A DNA stretch of 64,000 bases from Actinomycetes bacterium (GTDB taxonomy: Bacteria; Actinomycetota; Acidimicrobiia; Acidimicrobiales; Palsa-688): assembly GCA_021787365.1 (NCBI GenBank), contig JAJYMB010000144.1, forward strand, positions 165,923 to 229,922, read 5' to 3'. How positions within the stretch are numbered: the first letter of the stretch is position 1; each line of letters begins with the position of its first letter. The notes under the pieces are model-generated. The model ran no database searches. It saw only the letters and a list, made by a program, of their open reading frames with translations, and had not been told where the DNA came from. Both the position numbers and the translations under genes were made by a program. Shown piece after piece: positions 51,890 through 60,401 of this stretch.

Positions 51890-52912
51890 ATGACCGATTC
51901 GCCGCTCGCCCGTGCGCAGTCCGGCGACAGCCGCGCCTTCGACGAGCTCGTGGGCCCCTACCGGCGCGAGCTTCACGCCCACTGCTACCGAATCCTCGGC
52001 TCCTTCCACGACGCCGAAGACGTCCTCCAGGAGACGCTCGTGTCCGCATGGCAAGCACTTGAACGCTTCGACGGCCGTAGGCTGCGCGCCTGGCTGTACC
52101 GCATCGCCACCAACCGCTGCCTCAACCGCCTCCGCGACTCCTCCCGCCGCCCCCGACGCCAGAGGCCGCCGCGGTCCCCGTTTGCCGACGCTGGACCATC
52201 CGCTGACCCGTGGTGGATCGAGCCCTACCCCGACGCGCTCATCGACGACGTCACCCTCGGACCGGAAGCCCTCTACGACACCCGAGAGTCGATCGCGCTT
52301 GCGTTCGTCGCCGGCCTCCAGCACCTACCCGTCCAGCAGCGCACCGTCCTGGTGCTCCGCGACGTCCTCGGATTTCGCGCTAGCGAGGTCGCCGAGATGC
52401 TCGACACCACCCCGGCCTCGGTTAACAGCGCCCTCCAGCGCGCTCGCTCCGGGTTCCGGCCCACCATCAGCCCCGCCCGCATCTGCCTGCCCCGCTCCAG
52501 CGAGGAGTCAGCCGTCGTCGCCCGGTTCGTCGACGCGTTCCAACGAGGCGACCTCGACGCCGTCGTGGCGCTGCTTGCCGACGACGCCAAGGTCACCATG
52601 CCCCCCGACCCCATCGAGCTGCGTGGCCGGTCGGCGATCGCCGACTTCTACCGCAGCCAGGGCTTCTGGGGCCGACCGCTCAAAGTGGTAGCGACAGGCG
52701 CGAACCAACAACCAGCCTTCGCCTACTACCTTGCCGACCCGGACGCCGACTTGTACCGCGCCAACGGTCTCTTGGTCCTTACCGTCAAAGGTGAACACAT
52801 AACGGCCATCGCCCGCTTCGGCGAGCGCCACCTGCTGGCCCACTTCGGGCTTCCCCGTACCCTCCCCGCAGATGCGATAGTCCGCGCCTCTCCAGCTGGA
52901 AGAGGCGTGTAA
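51890..52912 (+). CDS. ECF sigma factor, SigG/TIGR02960-like, with SnoaL-type C-terminal domain
   Basis: 340 residues from ATG 51890. Region 2: FDELVGPYRRELHAHCYRIL, then FHDAEDVLQETLVSAWQAL; region 4: LPVQQRTVLVLRDVLGFRAS with LDTTPASVNSALQRAR. The C-terminal domain (about 215-335) starts VVARFVDAFQRGDLDAVVAL and is SnoaL-like. This family is typically encoded beside SDRs and SRPBCC proteins and responds to membrane or oxidative stress in mycobacteria. Here its divergent SDR-SRPBCC-SDR neighbours are all broken, so it may be a regulator without its targets. Confidence 0.9.
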   Translation: MTDSPLARAQSGDSRAFDELVGPYRRELHAHCYRILGSFHDAEDVLQETLVSAWQALERFDGRRLRAWLYRIATNRCLNRLRDSSRRPRRQRPPRSPFADAGPSADPWWIEPYPDALIDDVTLGPEALYDTRESIALAFVAGLQHLPVQQRTVLVLRDVLGFRASEVAEMLDTTPASVNSALQRARSGFRPTISPARICLPRSSEESAVVARFVDAFQRGDLDAVVALLADDAKVTMPPDPIELRGRSAIADFYRSQGFWGRPLKVVATGANQQPAFAYYLADPDADLYRANGLLVLTVKGEHITAIARFGERHLLAHFGLPRTLPADAIVRASPAGRGV

Positions 52913-53685
52913 AAGCTTGCAGTTAAACCTTCGGCTCAACTCTTCGTGCTCTTTTTCCGCAGGTCGGCTGACGGATATCTCCCGAATTACGCGGCGGTAG
53001 TCCAGCTCCAGCCGATCTGACGAGCCCGAGCGCTCACCGCTTTGCCTGCTGTGGCTTGGTGCTTCGTGACGAAGGTTCAGGGCTGACCCGTGGCCGACGC
53101 CCCGTAGGCGGTGCCTGGGGTCCCAAAACTCCAAGGTTTACCAGGGGTTTCTAGCACGTAGTCGTGCCATAACCCCGGCTCGCTGGGACGCCCATAATAT
53201 CGAGCCTTTGCGGCCATCGCCCTCAGCGCTATGCCGTCCATAACCGGCGATGTCGCACAAGTCGGTGCTGGCTCATGAGGGGTAGCTGACAGGCCCGCGG
53301 GATCTGCCTGACTGCGGCCCGTACGCGGCGGGCAGCGCAAGAGCACCTGAGCGAGTTGGCCCCCTTTAGGGCCCTGAACACCAGCTCGTCGGGGCCTTTC
53401 CCGGTCAGGTGCGCGGCGAGCCCATCGAGGGGCGAGCGCAGGGAACGCTAGCGTCCGGCGCCGGCGGCGGAGCGGGTGGCCGGCGATGCCCACCACCTGC
53501 GGCCACCCGGGCCAACGCGCGCCCGGGCGTACCGGGCCGTGGGTAAGGCCAACCATGGCCGCCAGGCGGTTTGTCGGCGCCAGACAGCGGCGTAGGCGAG
53601 GTCAACCAGGGGTGTGGGCGAACCGGGGAGGAGATGGGGGCACGGGGTTCTGGGCTCCCACACGGTACGGCAGGTCGGCCGGTGT
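52913..53685. other. intergenic region without a supported gene
   Basis: About 770 bases, GC-rich, with overlapping open frames on all strands. A minus-strand frame at 53077-53556 ends in a fairly protein-like KARYYGRPSEPGLWHDYVLE, but the rest is Arg/Pro-rich and I cannot support it. Probably degraded sequence. Confidence 0.4.
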
Positions 53686-54053
53686 TCACTCCAGACAGAA
53701 CTCGTTGCCCTCGGGGTCGGCTAGCACGACCCAGCCTCCCGGTGACAGCTCTCGACGGTCATCAACGACCGTCGCTCCGTGGGAGAGGATCCGCTCGAGT
53801 TCGGTCGGGCGTGAATCGTCCGCAGGCAAGAGGTCCAGGTGTACCCGGTTCTTCACCCTCTTCGGCTCTGGCACCTCGACGAACACCAGCCGAACGCCAT
53901 GTCCGTCTGGATCGCCGACGACCCAGAAGGTGTTGCCGGGCATGTCGGTCTTCGACCACGGCCACCCCGTCACGCTGCTCCAAAAGCGGGCGAGTCGCTC
54001 CCGTCGGAGCAGTCGAAGGTTATGTTCAAGAGGGAGCAGGCCACGGTTGGCAT
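53686..54053 (-). pseudogene. VOC family protein with N-terminal frameshift
   Basis: ATG 54053 reads MPTVACSLLNITFDCSD, then the frame must shift one base (loss of a C in GAC-CGG near 54005) to continue RERLARFWSSVTGWPWSKTD, GDPDGHGVRLVFVEVPEPKR and GGWVVLADPEGNEFCLE to the stop at 53686. This is a complete glyoxalase/bleomycin-resistance fold apart from the slip. An in-frame start downstream would delete the first strand and its metal/substrate residues. Confidence 0.75.
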
Positions 54054-54859
54054 TCTTCCAGCCTGGCTGGCCGCGGACTCGGTGTTTTTTCCCCCGGCTG
54101 CGTGTCACATGCGGCTGAGGTCGGGCCGCCGGGCTGCGGCGGCGTGCTCGGGATCGCTATCCAAGTCGCAGCTCTACCTACCCGGATTAGCGCTCCCAGG
54201 AGGGAGTCCCGTCGGGTAGCCCACGGACAGAGGTATAAGCCTCCTCGTCGGAGCCGGCGCCAACAGCGCGACCAGGGCCGACCGCCGACCGGCAGCACCA
54301 ATTGCGGGGCAGCCTCGCGCAAGCAACGGTCGGCGGCAAGAAGCTGGACCAATGGCAAGTGGAGCCGACGGCTGGAGGTCGCGTGTGGCACGCCATCGAC
54401 GACGAGGACAGGGGTGCTCTGCGTCACTCAGGCCGGCATTGCCCATCCGAAACAGACCGAGGCTCGCCGGCGAGGTAAGCAGGAGGTAAGCAGTAGGCAA
54501 GTGGAGCAGTGGTTGAGCTACCAGAGTTCCGCGCGTTATGTCGCCACTTATAAAGCTGATTCCTGACAGTCGAGCGCTCCCGACCCGTCGTTAGGCTCGG
54601 ATTCCCCTTGAAGAATAAGAGGTTCGTCGACGGCGCATACATAACTTTCTGGCTGCCTGGCGACGCCACCGTGAGCAGCTCGCCTAGCTCGCCGACTGTG
54701 CGGGGCGCGACGAGCAGGAAGCGGACGCTGCCGGCGTCGCTCAGCCGGTACTCGTGAAAGCCGCGCCTCCCGCCGCCGAAACCTCGGGGTGGGCACTGGC
54801 GGCCTCAGCCCAGGATCCTGCGCGGAGCCTCGAGGACCGGTGCATCGATCTCGTGCCCG
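54054..54859. other. intergenic region with unassigned fragments
   Basis: About 800 bases. A minus-strand frame at roughly 54545-54780 reads GFHEYRLSDAGSVRFLLVAP and SQKVMYAPSTNLLFFKGNP, which is protein-like, but I know no family and no start fits. Nothing else supported. Confidence 0.35.
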
Positions 54860-55465
54860 TCACGCTGTGGCCTCGAGCGGTGGGTGTGCGAGAACACTTG
54901 GACGGTACTCCACGAGTTGGCTCCGCCCGTCGAAGGTCCTGCTGGCGATCATGTCGAGCGCGACGTCGGGGTAGCCGTCGTAGATGCGTTCTGAGCCGGT
55001 GGCGCCAGTGATGACCGGGAACATCACTACCCGGAACCGGTCGACGATCCCGGCTCGCAGCAGCGAACGGCACAGGCTGATGCTGCCGATCGTGCGCAGG
55101 AGGTCCGGCGCGTCCGCCTTCATCGCCCGCACCGCTTCGATGGCTTCGTCGCGTACGAGGGTTGTGTTCGCCCAAGAGAGCGGTTCTTCGAGGGAGGACG
55201 AGAACACCACCTTGGACGCTCCGGTGAGCCCGTTGATCGAGGCCTCCTCGTCGGTGGAGAACCCGTCGGTCCCCACCGGGGTGCGGCCCGCGGCGAAGCC
55301 CGACATCAGCCGGTACGTGTTCGCACCCATGAGCAGGATGGCGTCGGGTTGCTCGTCGAGCCAGCCGAGGTACTCGGGGCCTTCGAGGCCCCACCACCCC
55401 GGCCAGCCCTCCGCGGACGCGTAACCGTCCAGGGAAGTGATGAAGTCTACGATTAGTTCTCCCAT
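54860..55465 (-). CDS. dihydrofolate reductase family protein (RibD C-terminal type)
   Basis: 201 residues from ATG 55465 (GAGGAG upstream). MGELIVDFITSLDGYASAEG is the standard start; MGANTYRLMSGF, KVVFSSSLEEPL and LLRTIGSISLCRSLLRAGIV match the YyaP/RibD-C reductase family, which is related to DHFR but usually of unknown substrate. Last gene of the arsR-SRPBCC operon, 37 bases after the SRPBCC gene; this trio is a frequent combination. Confidence 0.88.
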   Translation of the reverse strand: MGELIVDFITSLDGYASAEGWPGWWGLEGPEYLGWLDEQPDAILLMGANTYRLMSGFAAGRTPVGTDGFSTDEEASINGLTGASKVVFSSSLEEPLSWANTTLVRDEAIEAVRAMKADAPDLLRTIGSISLCRSLLRAGIVDRFRVVMFPVITGATGSERIYDGYPDVALDMIASRTFDGRSQLVEYRPSVLAHPPLEATA

Positions 55466-55502
55466 GCCGTGCTCCTCGGGCCGTCGGTCGCAGCTGCCGC
55501 CA

Positions 55503-55988
55503 TCATCGGGCGAGCAGCGCGTCGAGCTTGCGGTAGCCCTCTTGGACGCCGACCTCCATGCCGCTGGCAACGAACGCGTCGCGGGCTTCGAAGCTGTCGA
55601 CCAGCGAGGTCGCGGTGAGCCGGCAGCGGCCGCCCGGTAGGTCCTCGAGGACGAGGCGGCCAAGGGACACGCTGTCGGGCATCGGCTCGTAGGTAAACGT
55701 CTGGACGATGAGCTCATTGGGCCGGACTTCGTGGAAGCAGCCCCGGAACCAGTGCTCCTCGTCGTCCCGGAGCGAGACGTAGCGCCACTCGCCACCGGTG
55801 CGGCAGTCCCAACGGTCGACGCGGCTGGTCTCGAGGTTATCTGGGCCAACCCATTGCACGAACAGCTCCGGGTCAGTGTGTGCCCGGTAGACGGCCTTGG
55901 CTGGGGCGTCGAACTCGCGGACGATCCTGATCGACGGCATCTTGTCGTCGATGGTGATCTCGGCCTCTCGGTTGGTCGTGGTCGTCAT
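55503..55988 (-). CDS. SRPBCC (AHSA1-like) domain protein
   Basis: 161 residues from ATG 55988, overlapping the arsR stop (ATGA). SIRIVREFDAPAKAVYRAHT, FVQWVGPDNLETSRVDRWDC, GGEWRYVSLRDDEEHWFRGC and LVDSFEARDAFVASGMEVGV follow the AHSA1/START-like pattern that forms a hydrophobic ligand pocket. Proteins of this group are regularly coupled to ArsR-type repressors, where the pair probably senses or handles the same small molecule. Ligand unknown. Confidence 0.9.
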   Translation of the reverse strand: MTTTTNREAEITIDDKMPSIRIVREFDAPAKAVYRAHTDPELFVQWVGPDNLETSRVDRWDCRTGGEWRYVSLRDDEEHWFRGCFHEVRPNELIVQTFTYEPMPDSVSLGRLVLEDLPGGRCRLTATSLVDSFEARDAFVASGMEVGVQEGYRKLDALLAR

Positions 55989-56341
55989 GTCGTTGCTCCT
56001 TTGCCGTTGTCGGGGGCTTGGTCGTCGAGCTGGGTGAGCAGCTGGTCGAGGCGTTGGTAGCGGGCCTCGGCGTTTTGGCGGTATCGCTCGATCCACTTGG
56101 TCATGAGGTCGAAGACCCCTGCTTCCAATTTGGCCGGTCGACGCTGTGCCTCGCGGCGACGGGACACCACCCCTGCTTCCTCGAGCACCGAGAGGTGCTT
56201 GGACACCGCCTGGATGGACATGTCGTAGTGCTCGGCAAGCTCGCTCAAGGTCGCGTCGCCGATGGCGAGGCGGGTCACGATGTCTAGCCTCGTCTCGTCG
56301 GCCAACGCCGAGAACACAGTCACGATCGCCTGCGCAGCCAC
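55985..56341 (-). CDS. ArsR/SmtB family transcriptional repressor
   Basis: 118 residues from GTG 56341 (GAGGAGG upstream). Winged helix: VFSALADETRLDIVTRLAIG, LSELAEHYDMSIQAVSKHLS, VLEEAGVVSRRREAQRRPAK. No Cys residues for metal binding, in line with the SRPBCC-linked subgroup that does not sense metals. First gene of a three-gene operon, with its promoter framed by two matching palindromes, so autorepression is very likely. Confidence 0.93.
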   Translation of the reverse strand: MAAQAIVTVFSALADETRLDIVTRLAIGDATLSELAEHYDMSIQAVSKHLSVLEEAGVVSRRREAQRRPAKLEAGVFDLMTKWIERYRQNAEARYQRLDQLLTQLDDQAPDNGKGATT

Positions 56342-56350
56342 CGGTCCTCC

Positions 56351-56412
56351 TCAACTCACGGGTTGAGTAAGACGATAGGTTGCTGTTGCCCAGTTGTCAA
56401 CCCTAAGGTTGA
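56351..56412 (-). promoter_or_regulatory. arsR promoter flanked by two identical-class operators
   Basis: Minus-strand TTGACA (56400-56395), 17-base spacer, TATCGT (56377-56372). Operator 2, TCAAC-CCTAAG-GTTGA at 56397-56412, overlaps the -35. Operator 1, TCAAC-TCACGG-GTTGA at 56351-56366, covers the start site and leads into the ribosome-binding site. Both have the same half-sites and 6-base spacing, 46 bases centre to centre. Confidence 0.75.
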
Positions 56413-56503
56413 ACTCGGCGAGCTCGCCGCTTTCGGTCTACCAGCACCTGCTGTCCGGCATGCAAGCCGACGCGGCCAGGGCCTTCTCGGCGGCGGTGTT
56501 CGG

Positions 56504-57232
56504 ATGACCCAGCACGCATTGTCACCGACGGCGCCCGCGCAGTTGAGCCATGATCATGACATGGAAAGCCTGCTCGACCGGGAGCTCTACAGCGAAGCCG
56601 AGGCGGCCAGGCTGCTGCGGCTCGCCCCCTCCACTCTTCACTGGTGGTTGGAGGGCGGGGAGCGCCGTGGCCGGAGCTACCGGCCGGTACTGCGTGCCGA
56701 GCCGACCGGGTCGCGATCGGTCAGCTGGGCCGAGCTCATCGAGGCCGGCCTCCTGAGGCAGTACCGCCAGCTACACCAGGTCCCTCTTCCGGAGCTTCGC
56801 AAGATGATCGACATCCTCCGTGAGCGTTGGGGAGCCCACCCCCTCGTACACCAGCAGCCCTACGTCGGCCCGGGCCGGCGCCTGCTCGTGGACGCCCAAG
56901 ACAAGGCGGGGGTCCGCCCGGCGTACAAACTCGTGGCCGTCGTCAGCGGCCAGCTCGTCCTCCTGCCACCAGCGGAGTCGTTCGTCGAGAAAGTCGAATG
57001 GGACCACGACCTTCCCGTCCGGTGGCGACCGCACGCCGACCCCAAGTCGCCGGTCCGGATCGACCCGGAGGTCCGCTTCGGGCGCCCAGCCGTCCGCGGG
57101 ATCAGCACAGAGGTGGTCTGGGAGCACGTCGAAGCAGACGAGCCCTTCGGGGAGGTTGCAGACCAGTTCGACCTCACACCCGACGAGGTCCGCTGGGCCT
57201 ACGCCTACGAAATCTCGGCTCGCGCTGCGTGA
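56504..57232 (+). CDS. DUF433 antitoxin with MerR-like N-terminal domain
   Basis: 242 residues from ATG 56504; ATG 56561 (MESLLDRELYSEAEAARLLR) is an alternative that better fits the family start. Residues about 25-95 are a MerR-like helix-turn-helix segment with TGSRSVSWAELIEAGLLRQY. The last 60 residues (SPVRIDPEVRFGRPAVRGIS, then TEVVWEHVEADEPFGEVADQ) form a DUF433 domain. DUF433 proteins are antitoxins for DUF5615 PIN-like toxins, and the overlapping GTGA at the end leads into the start of exactly such a gene, which is broken. Confidence 0.85.
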   Translation: MTQHALSPTAPAQLSHDHDMESLLDRELYSEAEAARLLRLAPSTLHWWLEGGERRGRSYRPVLRAEPTGSRSVSWAELIEAGLLRQYRQLHQVPLPELRKMIDILRERWGAHPLVHQQPYVGPGRRLLVDAQDKAGVRPAYKLVAVVSGQLVLLPPAESFVEKVEWDHDLPVRWRPHADPKSPVRIDPEVRFGRPAVRGISTEVVWEHVEADEPFGEVADQFDLTPDEVRWAYAYEISARAA

Positions 57233-57327
57233 AGGTCGGAGCGGTGCGCTTCTACGTCGACCTCCCACATCAACCAGGCCACGAGCGGCTCAACCGGGGA
57301 GCAACGTGGACAAAGGTTACGCGCTGA
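57229..57327 (+). pseudogene. DUF5615 toxin, first codons only
   Basis: GTG 57229 overlaps the DUF433 stop. The product VKVGAVRFYVD is the conserved DUF5615 start carrying the first acidic catalytic residue, but family similarity ends after 11 codons and the frame closes at 57327. The rest of the toxin is deleted. Confidence 0.6.
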
Positions 57328-57334
57328 AGACTAC

Positions 57335-57688
57335 CTAGGCCACCTGCGTATTCGGCGGCTGGACCACATAGAGATGCCGCGTGCGAACCAGTTCCTTCTC
57401 GCCGACGGTGACGGTAGCACGGATTTGATGTGGGCCGTACTCAGTCATGTGTAGGCCGAGCCCTATTACGATCTGAAATCCGCGAGCGGGAATATCTGCC
57501 GCCTCGGGGTTAACTTTCGGATCCAACCTCAGAGCTTGGTGGCTCGCCGCGAGCGTCTTGCCGCTCGGACTGGTCAGCTGAAAATCGAGGCTGACTGGCA
57601 TCTCCAGCAGGAATTCGTCGCCCTCTTCGTCCAGGACACTGACCACTAGAACTCGCCGCTCCTGGTGGGGAAAGGAGCGAGCCAGCAT
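57335..57688 (-). CDS. hypothetical protein (117 residues, beta-rich)
   Basis: ATG 57688, no clear ribosome-binding site. Alternating hydrophobic pattern (RVLVVSVLDEEGDEFLLEMP, FQIVIGLGLHMTEYGPHQIR, VTVGEKELVRTRHLYVV) suggests a beta-sandwich, with some likeness to DUF6941-type proteins, in which a Pro/Gly turn is followed by a Gly-x-Tyr/His strand. I cannot assign a function. Convergent with the DUF433 gene and separated from it by the toxin scar. Confidence 0.5.
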   Translation of the reverse strand: MLARSFPHQERRVLVVSVLDEEGDEFLLEMPVSLDFQLTSPSGKTLAASHQALRLDPKVNPEAADIPARGFQIVIGLGLHMTEYGPHQIRATVTVGEKELVRTRHLYVVQPPNTQVA

Positions 57689-58011
57689 GACGTTGTGGCC
57701 GACTGTTCCGACTTAGCGCCCGCTTTGGCTCGCTTGAGTGCTGGCCTTTAGCCGGTCATTAGCTTGGCCAGTTGGCGGCGGGCGATCGGAGCGCTCCTCG
57801 TCGACCATGAAGGCCCGCTACTACGCGTGGCAACCCGGACGTCGCTCCGACCGGTCCCGTTGGCGTAGTTATCCCCACCGGTCGCGGTCTGTACCGTCTC
57901 ATGGGGATCCGTCCCGGCCCCTGCCGTTCGAGCTCGTTAGAAGAGCCGTTAGAAGTCGAGGCGTGACAAGCAAGAAGCCCCAGCCGAGCGACGCTCTGAC
58001 CAGGGCTGTTG
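57689..58011. other. intergenic region, nothing recognised
   Basis: About 320 bases between the hypothetical gene and the tRNA-Met scar. No gene, RNA or clear promoter. Confidence 0.4.
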
Positions 58012-58058
58012 TGGTGGCGGGGGCTGGATTTGAACCAGCGACCTCTGGGTTATGAGCC
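58012..58058 (-). other. 3'-half tRNA-Met sequence (probable attachment-site scar)
   Basis: The minus strand reads GGCTCATAACCCAG (CAT anticodon at 58054-58052), then GCTGGTTCAAATCCAGC (a good T arm) and CCCCGCCACCA with the encoded CCA end. The 5' half is absent: upstream bases do not pair with the acceptor or D arm. Such half tRNAs are left at one end when an element integrates into the 3' part of a tRNA gene. Confidence 0.75.
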
Positions 58059-58635
58059 TGATCCGGGCCATTTTGGCGCGTCCTGTTTGGTGGCCGGCAA
58101 ACTTGATGCCACTAAAGATACGCGAGCCGGATTTCCAATTATGGACCCTTCATGGAGCTGCCGGAAGAGCCCGGGACGACGAGCTTTCCCTAGACTCGCC
58201 CGCACTGTCAACAAGGAGGCCCTGGATGGTCAGGCTTTAGCGGCCCGAGCCACTAATGCCCAGACGCGGTGCGGGATACGCAACGGTTCGCCTGGGAAGC
58301 GCTCGGCCAACATTGCCGCATGCTCCCTGTCGAAGTTCCCGACAGCCTCGGCAAGCAAAGACGCGGCTACACCCGAGCTTGCTGCAGGGGTGACGGCTGG
58401 ACGGGGTTTAGAGGCGCGACCAGCCGAGCGCAACGGCCCACCTCTCGCTCGCGGCGCCGAGTCCGATAATGGGTGGGTCAAAGATGGTTGAATTACCAGA
58501 AAAAGTGAGCCATAGACCGTGTGGACCGCTCTGAAGGAGCCGAAGCGAAGGTTTGCGCGCGCCAGAGGACGAGAGGACGGTTGGAGGGACACGAACCTCG
58601 TCCGCTCGACCTCACCGGGGAAGGCACACCAAAGA
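58059..58635. other. intergenic region, nothing recognised
   Basis: About 580 bases next to the tRNA-Met scar. Open frames are derived from the tRNA fragment or are antisense to nothing known. No integrase found here. Confidence 0.4.
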
Positions 58636-59358
58636 TCAGCCCGGGACCAAGAACCTCTCGGCCTCGGCGAACCCCGCAACCTCGAAATGCGGCGCCGGGT
58701 CGCCGGCGGAACGCAACGCACCCGTCCTGTTCATCCAGATCGCGGTCAGTCCTGCTCCAAGTGCACCAGCGATGTCGCCGGCAAGCGAGTCCCCGATATG
58801 GCAGGTGTCCGAAGGTTCGGATCCAAGCGCGTCAAGCGCAGCGACGAAGATCGCCTCGTCCGGCTTGGCCGCGCCGACCTCGGCCGAGACAACGACGACA
58901 TCGACGAGCTTCTCAAGGCCGGTAACGGAGACCTTCTCCCGCTGGGTGTCAGACGCCCCGTTGGTCGTGATCGCGGTCCGCAAGCCATGAGCACGCAGCT
59001 GGGCGAGGAAGCTCTCGACATCCTCGAAGAGCCGGTACGACGCGATCGTCAGTTCGTGGTGGAAATCGGTAACCATCTTCGCGACGTGCTCGTCGGAGAT
59101 GCCGACAGCCCGGAGCGACCGCTGCCAGGCCTCAAGTGAGAGGGCACCGGGCTGCAAACGCCCGAGCGTCCAGTCCCGCTCAGCCTCAGCCCACAGAATC
59201 GCCCAGACCTGTGCGTTCGCCTCCTGCAGTGCGAACGAGTCGACCGTGGGAACGACTGTGGCTACTCGCCGACAGGCTTCCGGTACCGTGCTGGCGAAGC
59301 CGCTCCCGTCAAGCAGTGTCCCGTCGAGATCGAGTGACACCGCCCGCACACAACCCAT
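58636..59358 (-). CDS. HAD family hydrolase
   Basis: 240 residues from ATG 59358 (MGCVRAVSLDLDGTLLDGSG). All four HAD motifs are visible: DLDGT (nucleophile Asp), TTNGAS (Thr/Ser), AKPDEAIF (Lys) and HIGDSLAGDIAGALGAG (acidic pair). The cap between motifs I and II is helical, as in class I phosphatases such as YjjG/phosphoglycolate phosphatase. Substrate unknown. Longer open frame to 59463 is not family-like. Stands alone; intact. Confidence 0.9.
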   Translation of the reverse strand: MGCVRAVSLDLDGTLLDGSGFASTVPEACRRVATVVPTVDSFALQEANAQVWAILWAEAERDWTLGRLQPGALSLEAWQRSLRAVGISDEHVAKMVTDFHHELTIASYRLFEDVESFLAQLRAHGLRTAITTNGASDTQREKVSVTGLEKLVDVVVVSAEVGAAKPDEAIFVAALDALGSEPSDTCHIGDSLAGDIAGALGAGLTAIWMNRTGALRSAGDPAPHFEVAGFAEAERFLVPG

Positions 59359-59666
59359 CGTTGTCGATACGCCGACTCCGGAGGTGCTCACTGCCCAGAT
59401 GCTGCTAGCGAGACGGCTGGATCGCCCCGGCTCCCGCCGCAAAGAAGGTCTCGTTCGGCGCACGACGTGTCAGCCCGATTGCGACCGCCTGCGAGCGCCG
59501 ATCGACGGTTAACGTACGAGTCGTCTCGGTGCCCGAGCTTCGCCAACGCCACCCATGGTGGTGGGGGGTGGGCAGTTCCTGGTGGTCGCAAGGGGGGAAG
59601 ACGAGGACGGCCGTCGGCGAGAAATGTCGAGGGTCCCAAGGACCGAGGATCTCGAGCCGAACTGCC
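59359..59666. other. intergenic region, nothing recognised
   Basis: About 300 bases upstream of the HAD gene. Open frames on both strands are His/Pro/Ser-rich and not gene-like. Confidence 0.35.
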
Positions 59667-60164
59667 TCACAGCTCGAGTGACGGCGACGAAGGACCTCGC
59701 TCGAGGTGAGACCCGGAGCCGACTGACGGACCAAGCGTAGCGCTGTCCACCGCCGAGCGAACAGCTATTTGGCGATGGAGCTCTTCGCGGACTTCTGCCG
59801 CGTCGGCCGCGGTCTCCGCCCACGTTGCCGGGTCTGGGTCTGGCGGTATGGGAACGACGTCAAGAAAGCGGTCGGCGACAGCGATGTCCTGCCGCGCCAG
59901 CAGCGTCTGTTGGCTCCACCCTTGCCAAGAGGGGTCCGCACCGTCGTGGCGGTCGAGGGCAGCTTCGATTCCGAGCGCGTGGTGGCACCAAACTGCCCGG
60001 CCGGCAGGCGTTGAGGGCGCCGGCCCGAACGCCCCGACCAGGTGAGCCGGCGGCTCTTCGGAAAGGCGCTGGACCCGCTCCGCACGAGTGTGGTCGAGAG
60101 CCTCGTCGAGCTGGGCGAGAGTGGTTCTAGGTGGCACAGTCTGGACGGGATAAGACCAGGTCAA
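59667..60164 (-). CDS. hypothetical protein (165 residues, helical)
   Basis: ATG 60164. The middle is protein-like, with STPAGRAVWCHHALGIEAAL, WQGWSQQTLLARQDIAVADR and WAETAADAAEVREELHRQIA. This faintly resembles the helical, AWxxxAxxIE-containing C-terminal segments of some actinobacterial mobilisation proteins, but I cannot claim a family. The last 30 residues look like read-through. No partner gene. Confidence 0.4.
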   Translation of the reverse strand: MTWSYPVQTVPPRTTLAQLDEALDHTRAERVQRLSEEPPAHLVGAFGPAPSTPAGRAVWCHHALGIEAALDRHDGADPSWQGWSQQTLLARQDIAVADRFLDVVPIPPDPDPATWAETAADAAEVREELHRQIAVRSAVDSATLGPSVGSGSHLERGPSSPSLEL

Positions 60165-60401
60165 GTGGCATGCCTCATCGACCTGGACGAACCTAGGAGC
60201 ATCAAGACCGGTCCAGTTCTAGGCCCAAACCTAGACCCGGAGGTGCGGCCAACTGACCTTGGCCCCACTCGGCGGTGCTCGCCGGTGCCTCCGCCTATTG
60301 CCCGGACCCTATGTTGCTGGCCGTCGGTCGGGGCGGTCGCCCCGGTACCGGCTAGCCCTGCCCCGTTCCGGTTGGCGCATGGCTCATCTGTGGCCAAAAG
60401 G

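Noticed and set aside
53077..53556. A 159-residue minus-strand gene
   Set aside because: Only the last 40 residues look protein-like; the remainder is Arg/Pro-rich shadow sequence with no start signal.
57738..58055. Open frame ending VVAGAGFEPATSGL
   Set aside because: The ending is again translated antisense tRNA sequence; the rest is Arg/Ser/Pro-rich and has no family features.
58009..58491. Open frame on the + strand starting MWWRGLDLNQRPLGYEPD
   Set aside because: This phrase is the well-known false translation of the antisense of a tRNA 3' half; it coincides exactly with the tRNA-Met fragment.
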